This document shows positions 6,976 to 13,413 of a DNA stretch of 13,423 bases, in pieces; within the stretch, counting starts at the first letter, position 1; each line of letters begins with the position of its first letter. A program made the translations under genes and the position numbers. This DNA is from Deinococcus arboris (GTDB lineage Bacteria > Deinococcota > Deinococci > Deinococcales > Deinococcaceae), in the NCBI RefSeq assembly GCF_009755355.1, contig NZ_WQLB01000060.1, forward strand, positions 1-13,423. Direction: 5' to 3'. A model generated the notes under the pieces. It was not told the origin of the DNA and searched no databases. It saw only the letters and a program-made list of their open reading frames with translations.

Positions 6976-8113
6976 CCAGCATGATCATGGCAATCCCAGG
7001 GGCATACGCTGCGCGGCGCACCGTCACGGTCCAGCCGGTCTGGCGGAACGCGTCTGCTTCCGTTTGGATCTCTGGGTCCCCCATCACCATGTACGGCTCA
7101 TACGTCAAGACGAGCTGGCCAGTGGCCGCGACTTTCCAGTATCTGCTGTGGTCGCGGATGCGCGGCCGCCGATCGGGGAAAGCCCTCAGCACCTGGTCTT
7201 CTTGGTCCGTCAGACGGTGGATCTCGTGAGACCGCAGGGCCCTGGAGCCCCGGCCGTCGAGGGCACACTCGGTGATGAAGGCGTCATACCGCTTAGCCTG
7301 GGCGGCATAAGTGGTGGCCCCGTCGTAACTGAGGGTCAGGTTGCGCCGGGCGTCGGCCATGAGGCTGCGGCCGTACGCGGACTGGGCCTGGTAGGTCAAG
7401 CACGCGGGCACCTCCAGCAAGCGGGGGACCGTGAGTCGGATCAGTTGCCGCGCTGGGCCATTCCCTTCGTAGGTGGTCGTACGGTCCGGGGCGGTATTCT
7501 CTAGGGTCTTCAACCACGCTTTAATGGTTTCGTTCAGGGGGCCTGGTCCCAGGGTCGGGAGGGACATGACGGGGGCAGCACCGTCAATGAGGAGGCCCGT
7601 TTCCGGGGTCCATTCCAGGAGGTGTGCTCGCCACAGTTGCTGCCGGAGGGCGGGGCTGACCTGTGCGGGCAGCGGCAGGAGGGGCCAGGGGGTGGTGAGG
7701 CGAGACCGGCGATCAATGTAAATGGGGTGGGACTGGTATTTGGGGACGGCCCGGTACACCGTGTCGCGGTCCAGCAGGGGAATGGCCAGCGGCACGGGGT
7801 CAGTGACGGGCGCCGATACCGGCAACTGCGCGACGGAGTCAGGGCGCTGGCCATCCAAGTGGGCAATGGCTGCCTGGGCCCAGCTGGACGACACGTCGAC
7901 GTCGTAATGCCGAAGGGCGCGCTGCAGGGCCTGCGCGTCGGCGGGTGGCGCGAGGCGGGGCCGGCTGGGTTGGGCGCTGAGGGTATTCCAGTCGGTGCCG
8001 TGGAGGGCCGCAATCACCTGCAGGGCGCGTTGCTGGCCGAGGGGATTGAGGCCGTGGGCAGTGAGGTAAGTACGGAGGGCCTGGGCAACGGTCTTGGCCG
8101 AGTGGTCGTGCAT
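6962..8113 (-). CDS. Unknown 383-residue protein with Glyoxalase_8-like N-terminal segment
   Basis: Residues 4-50 (SAKTVAQALRTYLTAHGL, then QRALQVIAALHGTDWNTLSA) match the pattern of the short helical domain found at the N-terminus of proteins annotated as glyoxalase superfamily (Glyoxalase_8 type: AKxLRxxLAxxG, then a helix ending in DWNTLAA). The remaining 330 residues show no fold I recognise. They include a Pro-rich linker, an aromatic SHPIYIDRRSRLTTPWPLLP block near 128-147, a SYDGATTYAAQAKRYD segment near 264-279 and a DRRPRIRDHSRYWKVAATGQ beta-rich block. There is no signal peptide or membrane helix, so a cytoplasmic protein is expected. The ATG is preceded by AAAGGG with 8-nt spacing. 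The small frame at 6766-6975 overlaps its end and may be co-transcribed. Without the glyoxalase metal-binding domain, no enzymatic role should be assumed. Confidence 0.75.
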   Translation of the reverse strand: MHDHSAKTVAQALRTYLTAHGLNPLGQQRALQVIAALHGTDWNTLSAQPSRPRLAPPADAQALQRALRHYDVDVSSSWAQAAIAHLDGQRPDSVAQLPVSAPVTDPVPLAIPLLDRDTVYRAVPKYQSHPIYIDRRSRLTTPWPLLPLPAQVSPALRQQLWRAHLLEWTPETGLLIDGAAPVMSLPTLGPGPLNETIKAWLKTLENTAPDRTTTYEGNGPARQLIRLTVPRLLEVPACLTYQAQSAYGRSLMADARRNLTLSYDGATTYAAQAKRYDAFITECALDGRGSRALRSHEIHRLTDQEDQVLRAFPDRRPRIRDHSRYWKVAATGQLVLTYEPYMVMGDPEIQTEADAFRQTGWTVTVRRAAYAPGIAMIMLGAPA

Positions 8114-8342
8114 CGCGGTGTCCCTTTCTGGGCGCGTGTGGGCGGCCGGTCCCCGCGTTGCCAGCCGCCACCGCCCAGGAGGGCGCAGAGGTCAGAATCA
8201 TCAGCCTGGACTTCACCGTGCAACTGCGGGGGGCATAGGCGTCTAGGCGGCCAAGTCTAGTGTACGCCATGTCCCCGCAAACGGTTCATGGTCAGTCGTC
8301 ACCGCACGCCCGAGCCCTCTGCCCCTGGGACATCATCAGGCC

Positions 8343-8526
8343 ATGAACCTGCTGTTGTCGTCTGCCGCTCTGCTCGCCCTGGGCACTGCATCTGCTGCTC
8401 AGCCAGCGGGCCTCTCAGCGGAGTGAATTCGCCCGGCTGCCCTGCCCATCATGGCCGCGCTGCCTGCGAGCTTTGTGCTGCGCAACGACCGCCTGCTGGA
8501 CCGCACGACTTCAAGGCTTGCCCGAG
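8343..8526 (+). pseudogene. Decayed secreted-protein gene (signal peptide plus fragment)
   Basis: From ATG 8343 the frame encodes a textbook signal peptide, MNLLLSSAALLALGTASAAQ, and stops at TGA 8424-8426 after 27 codons. In the same frame, directly after the stop, coding-like sequence with GC-rich third positions continues: RPAALPIMAALPASFVLRN, then DRLLDRTTSRLARV. It then runs into the 3' end of the minus-strand gene at 8528. The pattern suggests a secreted protein gene that lost its body, or gained a nonsense mutation and was truncated. The family cannot be named from 60 codons. The flanking 8114-8342 has no gene I can support; GTCTAG occurs twice there (8241 and 8255). Confidence 0.4.
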
Positions 8527-8527
8527 T

Positions 8528-8806
8528 TCAGCCTTTGTGCAGGCATTCCGCGCGCCTGGCCAGGCGATCAGCCAACGCGCGGTCCACACCATTGGGCGCG
8601 ACACCGGGGCGGTGAGGCCTGAAATAGACATTCCCCTGCGCAAGGCCGACCGCACCGTTGCCGCCGATCAACCAGACCAAGTCCAGCTCGGGCGCTGAGG
8701 CATCGGCCTCACCCATGATCTCTTCAAGGGTCCACGCCGTGTCGGCGGTGTCGCCGTCAGCGAGCCGAGCGTGACGTGCGCCGGCGGGCAGCCAATGCCA
8801 CTTCAT
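8528..8806 (-). CDS. Small hypothetical protein
   Basis: From ATG 8806 the product is 92 residues, beginning MKWHWLPAGARHARLADGD. A region that may be an alpha/beta core follows (TAWTLEEIMGEADA, then LDLVWLIGGNGAVGLAQGNV), with an Arg-rich helical end (DRALADRLARRAECLHKG). An upstream ATG at 8896 would add 30 residues, but these have no compact pattern and would reach into the promoter region of the divergent response regulator; neither start has a convincing ribosome-binding site. Codon use is typical for the window. No family is recognised. Confidence 0.5.
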   Translation of the reverse strand: MKWHWLPAGARHARLADGDTADTAWTLEEIMGEADASAPELDLVWLIGGNGAVGLAQGNVYFRPHRPGVAPNGVDRALADRLARRAECLHKG

Positions 8807-8916
8807 CTGGGGCAGTGTAGCCCTGCGCGTTGCCAGGCCGTGCTGGACATCAGCGTGAGTAACTCCTGCGCTCTTCACACTGTGATATGTGCTCATTGTA
8901 TCTTAAGGAAGCCTTT

Positions 8917-8961
8917 ATGCTGGCCGGGTATGGTCACGCCCCGGCGCTTCCTTCTCGTTGA
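8917..8961 (+). CDS. Possible 14-codon upstream ORF overlapping the response-regulator start
   Basis: ATG 8917 has the best ribosome-binding site in this stretch: AAGGAAG at 8905-8911, spaced 5 nt. It encodes MLAGYGHAPALPSR and stops at 8959-8961, 29 nt inside the response-regulator gene in another frame. The response-regulator ATG (8930) is 18 nt from that Shine-Dalgarno, too far for direct use. The short ORF could therefore capture ribosomes and modulate regulator translation, or could be fortuitous. Confidence 0.25.
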   Translation: MLAGYGHAPALPSR

Positions 8962-9343
8962 CGACAATCCGCATGACCAGCTCCTCGCGATAGAGGCCTT
9001 CGGTGACCTCTGTCCAGACTGTGAACTCCAGGTCTTCGGGCAGGGCGCGGCCGCCCTTGCTCACCTCAGGACTGCCGCGGCCCTGCCGGATGTGATCCTG
9101 CTGGATGTGAACATGCCGGGCATGAACGGCTTTGAAGTGCTGCAGGCGCTGAAAGCGGACCCCCGCTTGGTGCCGATTCCGGTGGTAATGCTCTCGACCT
9201 CTGGGGACCGGGATGATGTGCGCACGGCGTACACGCTGTGTGCGAGTTCGTACCTGGTCAAAGCGGCGAGCTTTCAGGGCTTCCTGAAGCAGGTGGAGAC
9301 CTTCTTGCGCTACTGGGGCGAGGCCCGCATCGTTCCGGCTTGA
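8930..9343 (+). CDS. Single-domain response regulator (CheY/Rcp1-like receiver)
   Basis: The 137-residue protein is a stand-alone phospho-acceptor domain for a two-component pathway, lacking any DNA-binding output. The acidic pocket Asp11-Asp12 sits in RRFLLVDDNP. The phosphorylation site is Asp59 in VILLDVNMPGMNGFEVL, the switch Ser/Thr are in VVMLSTSGD (89-90), and the conserved Lys is K111 in YLVKAAS. The LSTS and YLVKAASFQGF motifs resemble Rcp1-type regulators that serve phytochrome-like kinases, but the kinase is not in this window. Start 8930 was chosen because it gives the usual MVTPRRFLLVDD opening; the longer open frame upstream is not receiver-like. A strong Shine-Dalgarno nearby serves a different ATG (8917). 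A remnant of a second copy lies 1.75 kb downstream. Confidence 0.93.
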   Translation: MVTPRRFLLVDDNPHDQLLAIEAFGDLCPDCELQVFGQGAAALAHLRTAAALPDVILLDVNMPGMNGFEVLQALKADPRLVPIPVVMLSTSGDRDDVRTAYTLCASSYLVKAASFQGFLKQVETFLRYWGEARIVPA

Positions 9344-9495
9344 CCAGCGTCTGTGCGATTGAATTCAATACGAGCGGCCAGTGGGCTGCCCAAGTGAAGG
9401 ATCGACACGCACGACAGCGCAGAGAGGTCAAACGATATTGTGTGGGCGTTGGTGCTTGTGCCCAAGAGCGTTCAGGTGCGTGGACCCTAGGTTCT

Positions 9496-9532
9496 GTAGG
9501 CCATCTCAGGGAGGGTACGGTAGGCCATACCC
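9496..9532. repeat. Direct and inverted repeats upstream of the aminopeptidase
   Basis: GTAGGCCAT occurs at 9496-9504 and 9520-9528, 24 bp apart (just over two helical turns), and GGGTA (9513-9517) faces TACCC (9528-9532). They lie 40-77 bp before the aminopeptidase ATG, so they could be regulator binding sites. No clear -35/-10 pair is visible in 9344-9572. Confidence 0.25.
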
Positions 9533-9572
9533 ACGAGCAGGCTCGGCAAGCCAGCACTTATGGTGTGGCCTT

Positions 9573-10808
9573 ATGCCCCTGACTTTTGAAGAACGCCTCA
9601 ACCGCTACGCGGCCCTGCTTGTCTACATCGGGGTCAATCTTCAAGCTGGGCAACGTCTGCTCATCAGCACTGACCTCGAATGTGCGCCGCTGGCGCGCCT
9701 GATCACCAAGCACGCTTATCAGGCGGGCGCGCCTCTTGTCAACGTGATCTGGAACGATGCCCTCACTGCCCGCGTCCGCTTCCAGCACGCTGCCCTGGAA
9801 ACCTTGTCCACCTTCCCGCAGTGGCGCGCGGACCTCTGGCGTGAAACGGCTGAGCGTGGCGACGCCTTTTTGCACGTGACTTCCGACGATCCGACCTTGC
9901 TGGCCGACATCGATCCGGACCTGATTGACCGGGAACGTCTGGGCCGTCAGGGGCCGCTGCGGCCCTTCACTGAGCTGATGCGTAGGAACGCGTTCGCCTG
10001 GTGCCGCGCCGCAGCGCCAAGTGCGGCCTGGGCCAGCCGGGTGTTTCCAGCGCTGCCGGCAGACGAAGCGGTGGCGCGCCTCTGGGACCATGTTTTTACG
10101 GCGAACCGGGTGGACGAGCCTGATCCAGTCCAGGCCTGGCGGGACCACCTGCAGGCCCTAGCGCGGCGTGCTGAGATTCTGAACGAACGCCGGTACCGCA
10201 CAGTGCACTTCCGTGGCCCAGGCACAGACCTGAACGTTGGTCTGGCTGACACGCACCTTTGGGTCGGCGGCGCGTCGCCGACCCCCGCGGGCATCTTCTT
10301 CGCTGGGAACCTTCCGACAGAGGAACTGTTTACAGCGCCTCACCGCACGCAAGTCAGCGGCACGGTCCGTGCCACCAAGCCACTGAGCTTGTCGGGCACA
10401 CTAGTGCGGGATCTTGAAGTGCGCTTCAAAGATGGGCGTATTGTCTCTACCCAGGCGTCTGAGGGCGAAGCGGCGCTGCAGCGGGCGCTCGATACGGATG
10501 AGGGGGCTCGGTATTTGGGGGAAGTCGCCCTTGTGTCAACTCAGTCACCAGTTGCAGGGACGGGCACGCTCTTCCTAGACAGCTTGTATGACGAGAACGC
10601 CGCCTGTCACCTGGCGTTCGGATTTTCGTTTAGCGAAAACTTTGAGCGCGGTCCTGAGTTGAACTTGGAGGAGATTGCTGCACTGGGCGGCAACGACAGT
10701 CTCACACATGTGGACTTCATGATCGGCAGTGCGGATGTAGAGGTCGACGGCATCGCAGAGGACGGCTCGCGTCAGCCGCTCATACGGGGAGGCCGCTGGG
10801 CGTTCTGA
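9573..10808 (+). CDS. M29-family metallo-aminopeptidase (aminopeptidase T/PepS type)
   Basis: This 411-residue cytoplasmic enzyme (the usual family length) should remove N-terminal amino acids using a two-metal centre. The N-terminal domain begins LTFEERLNRYAALLVYIGVN. The family block GNLPTEELFTAPHR carries the first metal-ligand Glu (250). The others align at Glu317 (YLGEVAL), His346 (NAACHLAFG), and His379 and Asp381 (DSLTHVDFMIGSADVEVDGI). The tyrosine reported at the ligand sphere of Thermus AmpT (7 residues after the His) is Phe353 here. ATG 9573 was chosen because family similarity starts there; the frame is open further upstream but reads as low-complexity Cys/Arg-rich sequence. The ribosome-binding site is weak (GGTGTGG). 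The gene stands alone, flanked by an intact response-regulator gene and a remnant of one. Confidence 0.93.
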   Translation: MPLTFEERLNRYAALLVYIGVNLQAGQRLLISTDLECAPLARLITKHAYQAGAPLVNVIWNDALTARVRFQHAALETLSTFPQWRADLWRETAERGDAFLHVTSDDPTLLADIDPDLIDRERLGRQGPLRPFTELMRRNAFAWCRAAAPSAAWASRVFPALPADEAVARLWDHVFTANRVDEPDPVQAWRDHLQALARRAEILNERRYRTVHFRGPGTDLNVGLADTHLWVGGASPTPAGIFFAGNLPTEELFTAPHRTQVSGTVRATKPLSLSGTLVRDLEVRFKDGRIVSTQASEGEAALQRALDTDEGARYLGEVALVSTQSPVAGTGTLFLDSLYDENAACHLAFGFSFSENFERGPELNLEEIAALGGNDSLTHVDFMIGSADVEVDGIAEDGSRQPLIRGGRWAF

Positions 10809-11087
10809 CGCGAGGTGCGTCCTTCTGGTTGCTGATTGGCCTGACGACACAATTTGCCAATTGTTGTACGCTCAGCCCTCGTCCCACTTGTCCCAAATGG
10901 GGCCTCTGAAATTGAGAGGTGAAAAACGTCGATTCTATCGGCTCTGCACTCTGTCCTAGAAGGTGTAAAGCTGAACTGGGACGCGCCCAGAGAATCGCTC
11001 ACAGCGGCCCTTTCGATTCCTTAATCTCGGAAAATACTGTGTAGGGCATCAATTTTTGCTCTGACTCCGCACCAATCGTGTGCGGAA
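10809..11087. other. Non-coding region after the aminopeptidase gene
   Basis: No coding frame is supported here. A perfect palindrome, ACAATT-TGCC-AATTGT, lies at 10849-10864, about 40 nt after the aminopeptidase stop, and a 5-bp CTGGG/CCCAG stem at 10976-10990. Neither is followed by a T-run. Composition is slightly more AT-rich than neighbouring genes. With the gene remnant at 11088 and the terminator at 11184 it forms a 417-bp stretch with no intact gene. Confidence 0.4.
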
Positions 11088-11162
11088 GCTTTTCAGGGCT
11101 TCTTGAAGCAGGTGGAGACGTTCTTGCGGTATTGGGACGAGGCTCGGATCGTTCCGGCTTAG
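11088..11162 (+). pseudogene. 3' remnant of a second response-regulator gene
   Basis: The 24 codons before TAG 11160-11162 read AFQGFLKQVETFLRYWDEAR then IVPA. They match the last 24 codons of the response regulator at 8930-9343 at 22 of 24 residues. The differences are mostly at third codon positions (CTG/TTG, ACC/ACG, CGC/CGG, TAC/TAT), so this is the tail of a diverged homologue kept under selection before it broke, not a fresh copy. Upstream similarity fades within about 10 nt and an extra T in AGCTTTTCAG disrupts the frame. No receiver core or start is left. Confidence 0.8.
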
Positions 11163-11183
11163 GCCTGTGCCGGTAACCAGAAA

Positions 11184-11211
11184 GCGCCCCAGGGACGATG
11201 CCCTGGGGCGC
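11184..11211 (-). terminator. Intrinsic-type terminator of the HU gene
   Basis: A perfect 11-bp GC-rich stem (GCGCCCCAGGG / CCCTGGGGCGC) with a 6-nt loop lies 14 nt after the HU stop codon on the minus strand and is followed there by CTTTCTGG, a short T stretch. The strength and position support transcription termination of HU. Confidence 0.75.
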
Positions 11212-11225
11212 GCACAGCCAGTGGG

Positions 11226-11591
11226 TTAGAGCGTGCCCTTGAGGGTGCTGGCGACCTTGAAACTCACCTTCTTGCCGGCGGGAATCTGAATCCGCTCGCT
11301 CGTGCCGGGTTTCACGCCTGTGCGCGCCGCCGTGGCTTTGACGCTGAGGGTGCCCAGGCCAGCGAGACCCACGCTTTGACCCGCTCTGACGGCATTCACA
11401 ATGCTGTCCAGGGCGGCCACGACGGCGGCGTCGCTTTGCTTCAGGGTGAGGCCGGTGCGTTCGGCAACCAGGTTCACGAGTTGGGCCTTACCGACTTTCG
11501 TGGACTCACTGGCGGCCGCCGTGGCCGCTTTCGGGGCAGCGGCTTTGGCGGCAGGTGTCTTGGCGGGGGCCTTCGTTGATTTTTTCGTCAT
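11226..11591 (-). CDS. hup: HU-family DNA-binding protein with Lys/Ala-rich N-terminal tail
   Basis: The 121-residue nucleoid protein bends and compacts DNA as a dimer. Residues 1-32 form a basic, low-complexity tail ([20 protein letters not shown]...), as known for Deinococcus HU, whose extra tail adds DNA contacts. The HU core starts at [20 protein letters not shown], with the [11 protein letters not shown] turn and a C-terminal [16 protein letters not shown]. In the beta-arm that inserts into the minor groove, the usual RNP is replaced by VKP ([16 protein letters not shown]), keeping the intercalating proline. ATG 11591 was chosen because the tail begins there; the frame is open further upstream but unrelated. 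No Shine-Dalgarno is visible, so leaderless or weak initiation is possible. The gene is divergent from the gene at 11715 and ends with a strong hairpin. Confidence 0.92.
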   Translation of the reverse strand: MTKKSTKAPAKTPAAKAAAPKAATAAASESTKVGKAQLVNLVAERTGLTLKQSDAAVVAALDSIVNAVRAGQSVGLAGLGTLSVKATAARTGVKPGTSERIQIPAGKKVSFKVASTLKGTL

Positions 11592-11714
11592 GCGCGTCAG
11601 TGTGCAGGGCCGGAGGGTAAGCGTGCAAGGGGTGGCGCGTGCCGGAAGCCTCAATGCAGTGCCGCTCTCCCTGCGCGTCTGTAGTATTGGCTTGACCTGC
11701 TCCAGTTTCGCCTT

Positions 11715-12275
11715 GTGACACAGACCAGCCCGCTTCAACGATTGGATCAGACGACGGCTCATCTGGACTGGGAGGCGGTGCTCCGCCAGGTGCAGGCCGG
11801 GCAAGGCTTCGAGATCGTTCGGGACGGTCAGGTCGTCGCCTGTCTCCTGCCGGTGCCGCCAGCGCCTCTCCTGGACATGGCCCCCCGGTATCAAGCGTTG
11901 GGCCGCCAGTACGGCGCCGGCCTGATGCGGAGCCTGCTCACGCTCACTCCAGAGATGTGGGAAGCCCTGTGTGAGCGCGGGTACCGCCTTGAGCGGCTGA
12001 TGGCACCGGTGGCGTGTCTGGAACAACTGGCCACCATCCTGTTTTCAACCAAGGCCACGACTGCGGGTCGTCAGTGGATGCGGGTCGGTCAGCGCAGGTT
12101 GAAAGGGCACACGCCTGCGATGGTCTTTGGACGCGGTATGGGACTGACGCTCAGTGATCCGTGGGCGCACTGGACGCCGCTGCTGGAAGCGGCGCGAGTT
12201 GATTTCCAGTCGCGCCCTGAGGGTCTCCTTAAGCCGCAGATGGGAAGTGCAGGAGCGCGCCACCAGGCGGAGTGA
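11715..12275 (+). CDS. Antitoxin-like protein: Phd-type N-terminus with DUF2384-like segment
   Basis: Residues 17-46 ([20 protein letters not shown] then [11 protein letters not shown]) follow the Phd/YefM antitoxin pattern, in which a helix and a beta strand ending in GKPVAxLVP form the DNA-binding dimer. Later, residues 102-137 ([10 protein letters not shown], then [20 protein letters not shown]) resemble the helical DUF2384/MbcA-ParS-Xre antitoxin region (a Trp helix, then LxGxTPxxxL). Together, a 186-residue regulator or antitoxin is plausible, but both matches are by eye and neither is strong. No toxin gene of the usual partners (Fic/Doc, RelE or RES type) is adjacent. GTG 11715 has no Shine-Dalgarno; a TTG at 11742 is an alternative. 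It is divergent from HU and 87 nt upstream of the NucS gene pair. Confidence 0.6.
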   Translation: MTQTSPLQRLDQTTAHLDWEAVLRQVQAGQGFEIVRDGQVVACLLPVPPAPLLDMAPRYQALGRQYGAGLMRSLLTLTPEMWEALCERGYRLERLMAPVACLEQLATILFSTKATTAGRQWMRVGQRRLKGHTPAMVFGRGMGLTLSDPWAHWTPLLEAARVDFQSRPEGLLKPQMGSAGARHQAE

Positions 12276-12362
12276 AGGCCGCGAGGCCCGAATCGTGCCT
12301 GGACGGTGGACGGGCGTGCGCCATCTGCCAGACTGCTGAGTGTGTTTGAGGCGGAAGAGGTC

Positions 12363-12545
12363 ATGGAGGTGCTGGAGATCAACGGCGGCTTGACGACTGT
12401 GTTGCTTCCAGAGGAAAGTCAGGAGATCTGGCCGCTGGTGCACTTGCCCGCTGGGGTGCGCCCAGGCGACTGGGTGGGGTGTACGGTTACAGCAGCTGGC
12501 GTGCAGATGGTGCGGCTGCCCCGACCAGCGGGTGTGGTGGCCTGA
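12363..12545 (+). CDS. 60-residue protein coupled to nucS (DUF3006-like)
   Basis: The product MEVLEINGGLTTVLLPEESQ continues with WPLVHLPAGVRPGDWVGCTV and a short VQMVRLPRPAGVVA tail. The strand-turn pattern, with a central LPxGVxxGD motif, resembles the small all-beta DUF3006 family of unknown function. ATG 12363 is preceded by GGAAGAGG, a good Shine-Dalgarno, which decides this start over the longer open frame. The stop is 2 nt from the NucS start (TGAGGATG), so the two are almost certainly translated together. Its own GTGGTGGCCTGAGG end supplies the NucS ribosome-binding sequence. A partner or regulator of NucS is an inference from position only. Confidence 0.65.
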   Translation: MEVLEINGGLTTVLLPEESQEIWPLVHLPAGVRPGDWVGCTVTAAGVQMVRLPRPAGVVA

Positions 12546-12547
12546 GG

Positions 12548-13318
12548 ATGTTGCGTGAGCAACTGCTGTCGCCGGAACCAGCGGAGTTGGCCACGTTCTT
12601 GACTCGGCACCTGCGGACGCGGGAATGCTTGATTCAGGTGGCCGGCCTGGCGGAAGTGGTGTATCACGGGCGCGCCGCCAGCACCGCCGACGTGGGCGCC
12701 TATCTACTGCTGATCAAGCCGGATGGGAGTGTACAGGTGCATGCCCCGAAGGGCGTGAAGCCGATGAATTGGCAGCCGAAAACGGACGAGCTGACGGCGT
12801 TTGTGGAGGACGGGCGGTGCATTCTGGCGGCCGCGCGGCGGAGTCCGCAGGAGCTGGTGCGGGTCATCTGGCTCGAACCGCAGGTCGCGCAGGCGTTGGA
12901 GATCCGAGAGCCGGCGGGCTTTGTGCTGTCGGGGTCGGAGAAGCAGCTTCAGGAGCTCCTCGCGCGGCAGCCGGAGTTGATTGAGCCAGGCTTGCGGGTG
13001 CTGAACCGGGAGTTGCCCGTGGCTTCGGGTGGTATCGACCTGTATGCGCAGGACGCGCATGGTCGGTATGTGGTGGTGGAGCTGAAGCGGGGGAAGGCGA
13101 CACAGGATGCGGTGTCGCAACTGGCACGCTATGTGCGGTCGGTGGAGGAGATGCTGCTGCGCACGCACCGGACAGTGGAGGTGCGGGGCATTCTGGCGGC
13201 GCCGGACATCACAGTCCCAGCGCGCCTGGAATTAGAGGACCGGAATCTGGAGTTTGTGGTGGTGCAGGTGGCGCAGGTAACGACGACTTCCCCTGTCCAG
13301 GCGTCGCTCTTCGATTGA
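12548..13318 (+). CDS. nucS: Mismatch endonuclease EndoMS/NucS
   Basis: The 256-residue nuclease cuts both strands next to mismatches (and flap or single-stranded junctions) in the non-canonical repair route of archaea, Actinobacteria and Deinococcus. The N-terminal half binds DNA and forms the dimer: Arg42 (YHGRAAS) and Trp75 (KGVKPMNW) occupy the same positions as the DNA-contacting residues of Pyrococcus NucS. The C-terminal RecB-like nuclease domain has Asp164 (GGIDLYA), Glu178-x-Lys180 (VVVELKRG) and Gln191 (SQLARYVR), a complete active site. The last six residues, QASLFD, fit the bacterial beta-clamp-binding consensus QxxLF and explain how it would be recruited to replication forks. ATG 12548 follows GAGG closely and depends on coupling to the upstream 60-residue gene. 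Length matches the family. Confidence 0.95.
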   Translation: MLREQLLSPEPAELATFLTRHLRTRECLIQVAGLAEVVYHGRAASTADVGAYLLLIKPDGSVQVHAPKGVKPMNWQPKTDELTAFVEDGRCILAAARRSPQELVRVIWLEPQVAQALEIREPAGFVLSGSEKQLQELLARQPELIEPGLRVLNRELPVASGGIDLYAQDAHGRYVVVELKRGKATQDAVSQLARYVRSVEEMLLRTHRTVEVRGILAAPDITVPARLELEDRNLEFVVVQVAQVTTTSPVQASLFD

Positions 13319-13320
13319 GT

Positions 13321-13340
13321 GAGGTCTCAGTGAAGACCTC
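13321..13340. terminator. Hairpin directly after nucS
   Basis: GAGGTCT / AGACCTC form a perfect 7-bp stem with a 6-nt loop beginning 2 nt after the nucS stop. No T-run follows, but T-poor hairpins are common at gene ends in this window. Probable transcript end. Confidence 0.5.
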
Positions 13341-13361
13341 CCGGAATGCTCAGCGAAATAC

Positions 13362-13413
13362 ACTGACTAAGTTGAAGGACGGCTCCGCGGTTTGTTCAGC
13401 TTGACTTGTCAGT
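13362..13413. repeat. Imperfect inverted repeat near the right edge
   Basis: ACTGAC-T-AAGTTGAA (13362-13376) faces TTCAGCTT-GACTT-GTCAGT (13395-13413): 6 bp plus 7 of 8 bp pair, with unequal bulges and an 18-nt loop. It could be a structured terminator, an operator, or the edge of an insertion sequence continuing beyond the window. Confidence 0.25.

Noticed and set aside
7839..8270. Minus-strand frame overlapping the 5' end of the 383-residue gene
   Set aside because: It is out of frame with the supported gene, Arg/Pro-rich as expected for a shadow in GC-rich DNA, and has no ribosome-binding site.
8881..8896. CRP-like site (TGTGA-N6-TCACA) before the response regulator
   Set aside because: TGTGATATGTGCTCAT has only the left half-site; the right half is CTCAT, not TCACA, so the match is not better than chance.
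8869..8904. Promoter TTCACA-19-TATCTT for the response regulator
   Set aside because: The 19-bp spacing is poor, both boxes are imperfect, and the implied start would fall right at the Shine-Dalgarno; too weak to annotate.
9381..9572. N-terminal extension of the aminopeptidase
   Set aside because: The extra 64 residues are Cys/Arg-rich with no fold pattern, contain repeats that look regulatory, and family similarity begins exactly at ATG 9573.
10575..10850. Minus-strand reading frame opposite the end of the aminopeptidase gene
   Set aside because: It is a shadow of the strongly supported M29 gene; its product has no family pattern.
11592..12026. 145-residue N-terminal extension of HU
   Set aside because: It lies opposite the gene at 11715 and is unrelated to HU; the basic tail begins at ATG 11591.
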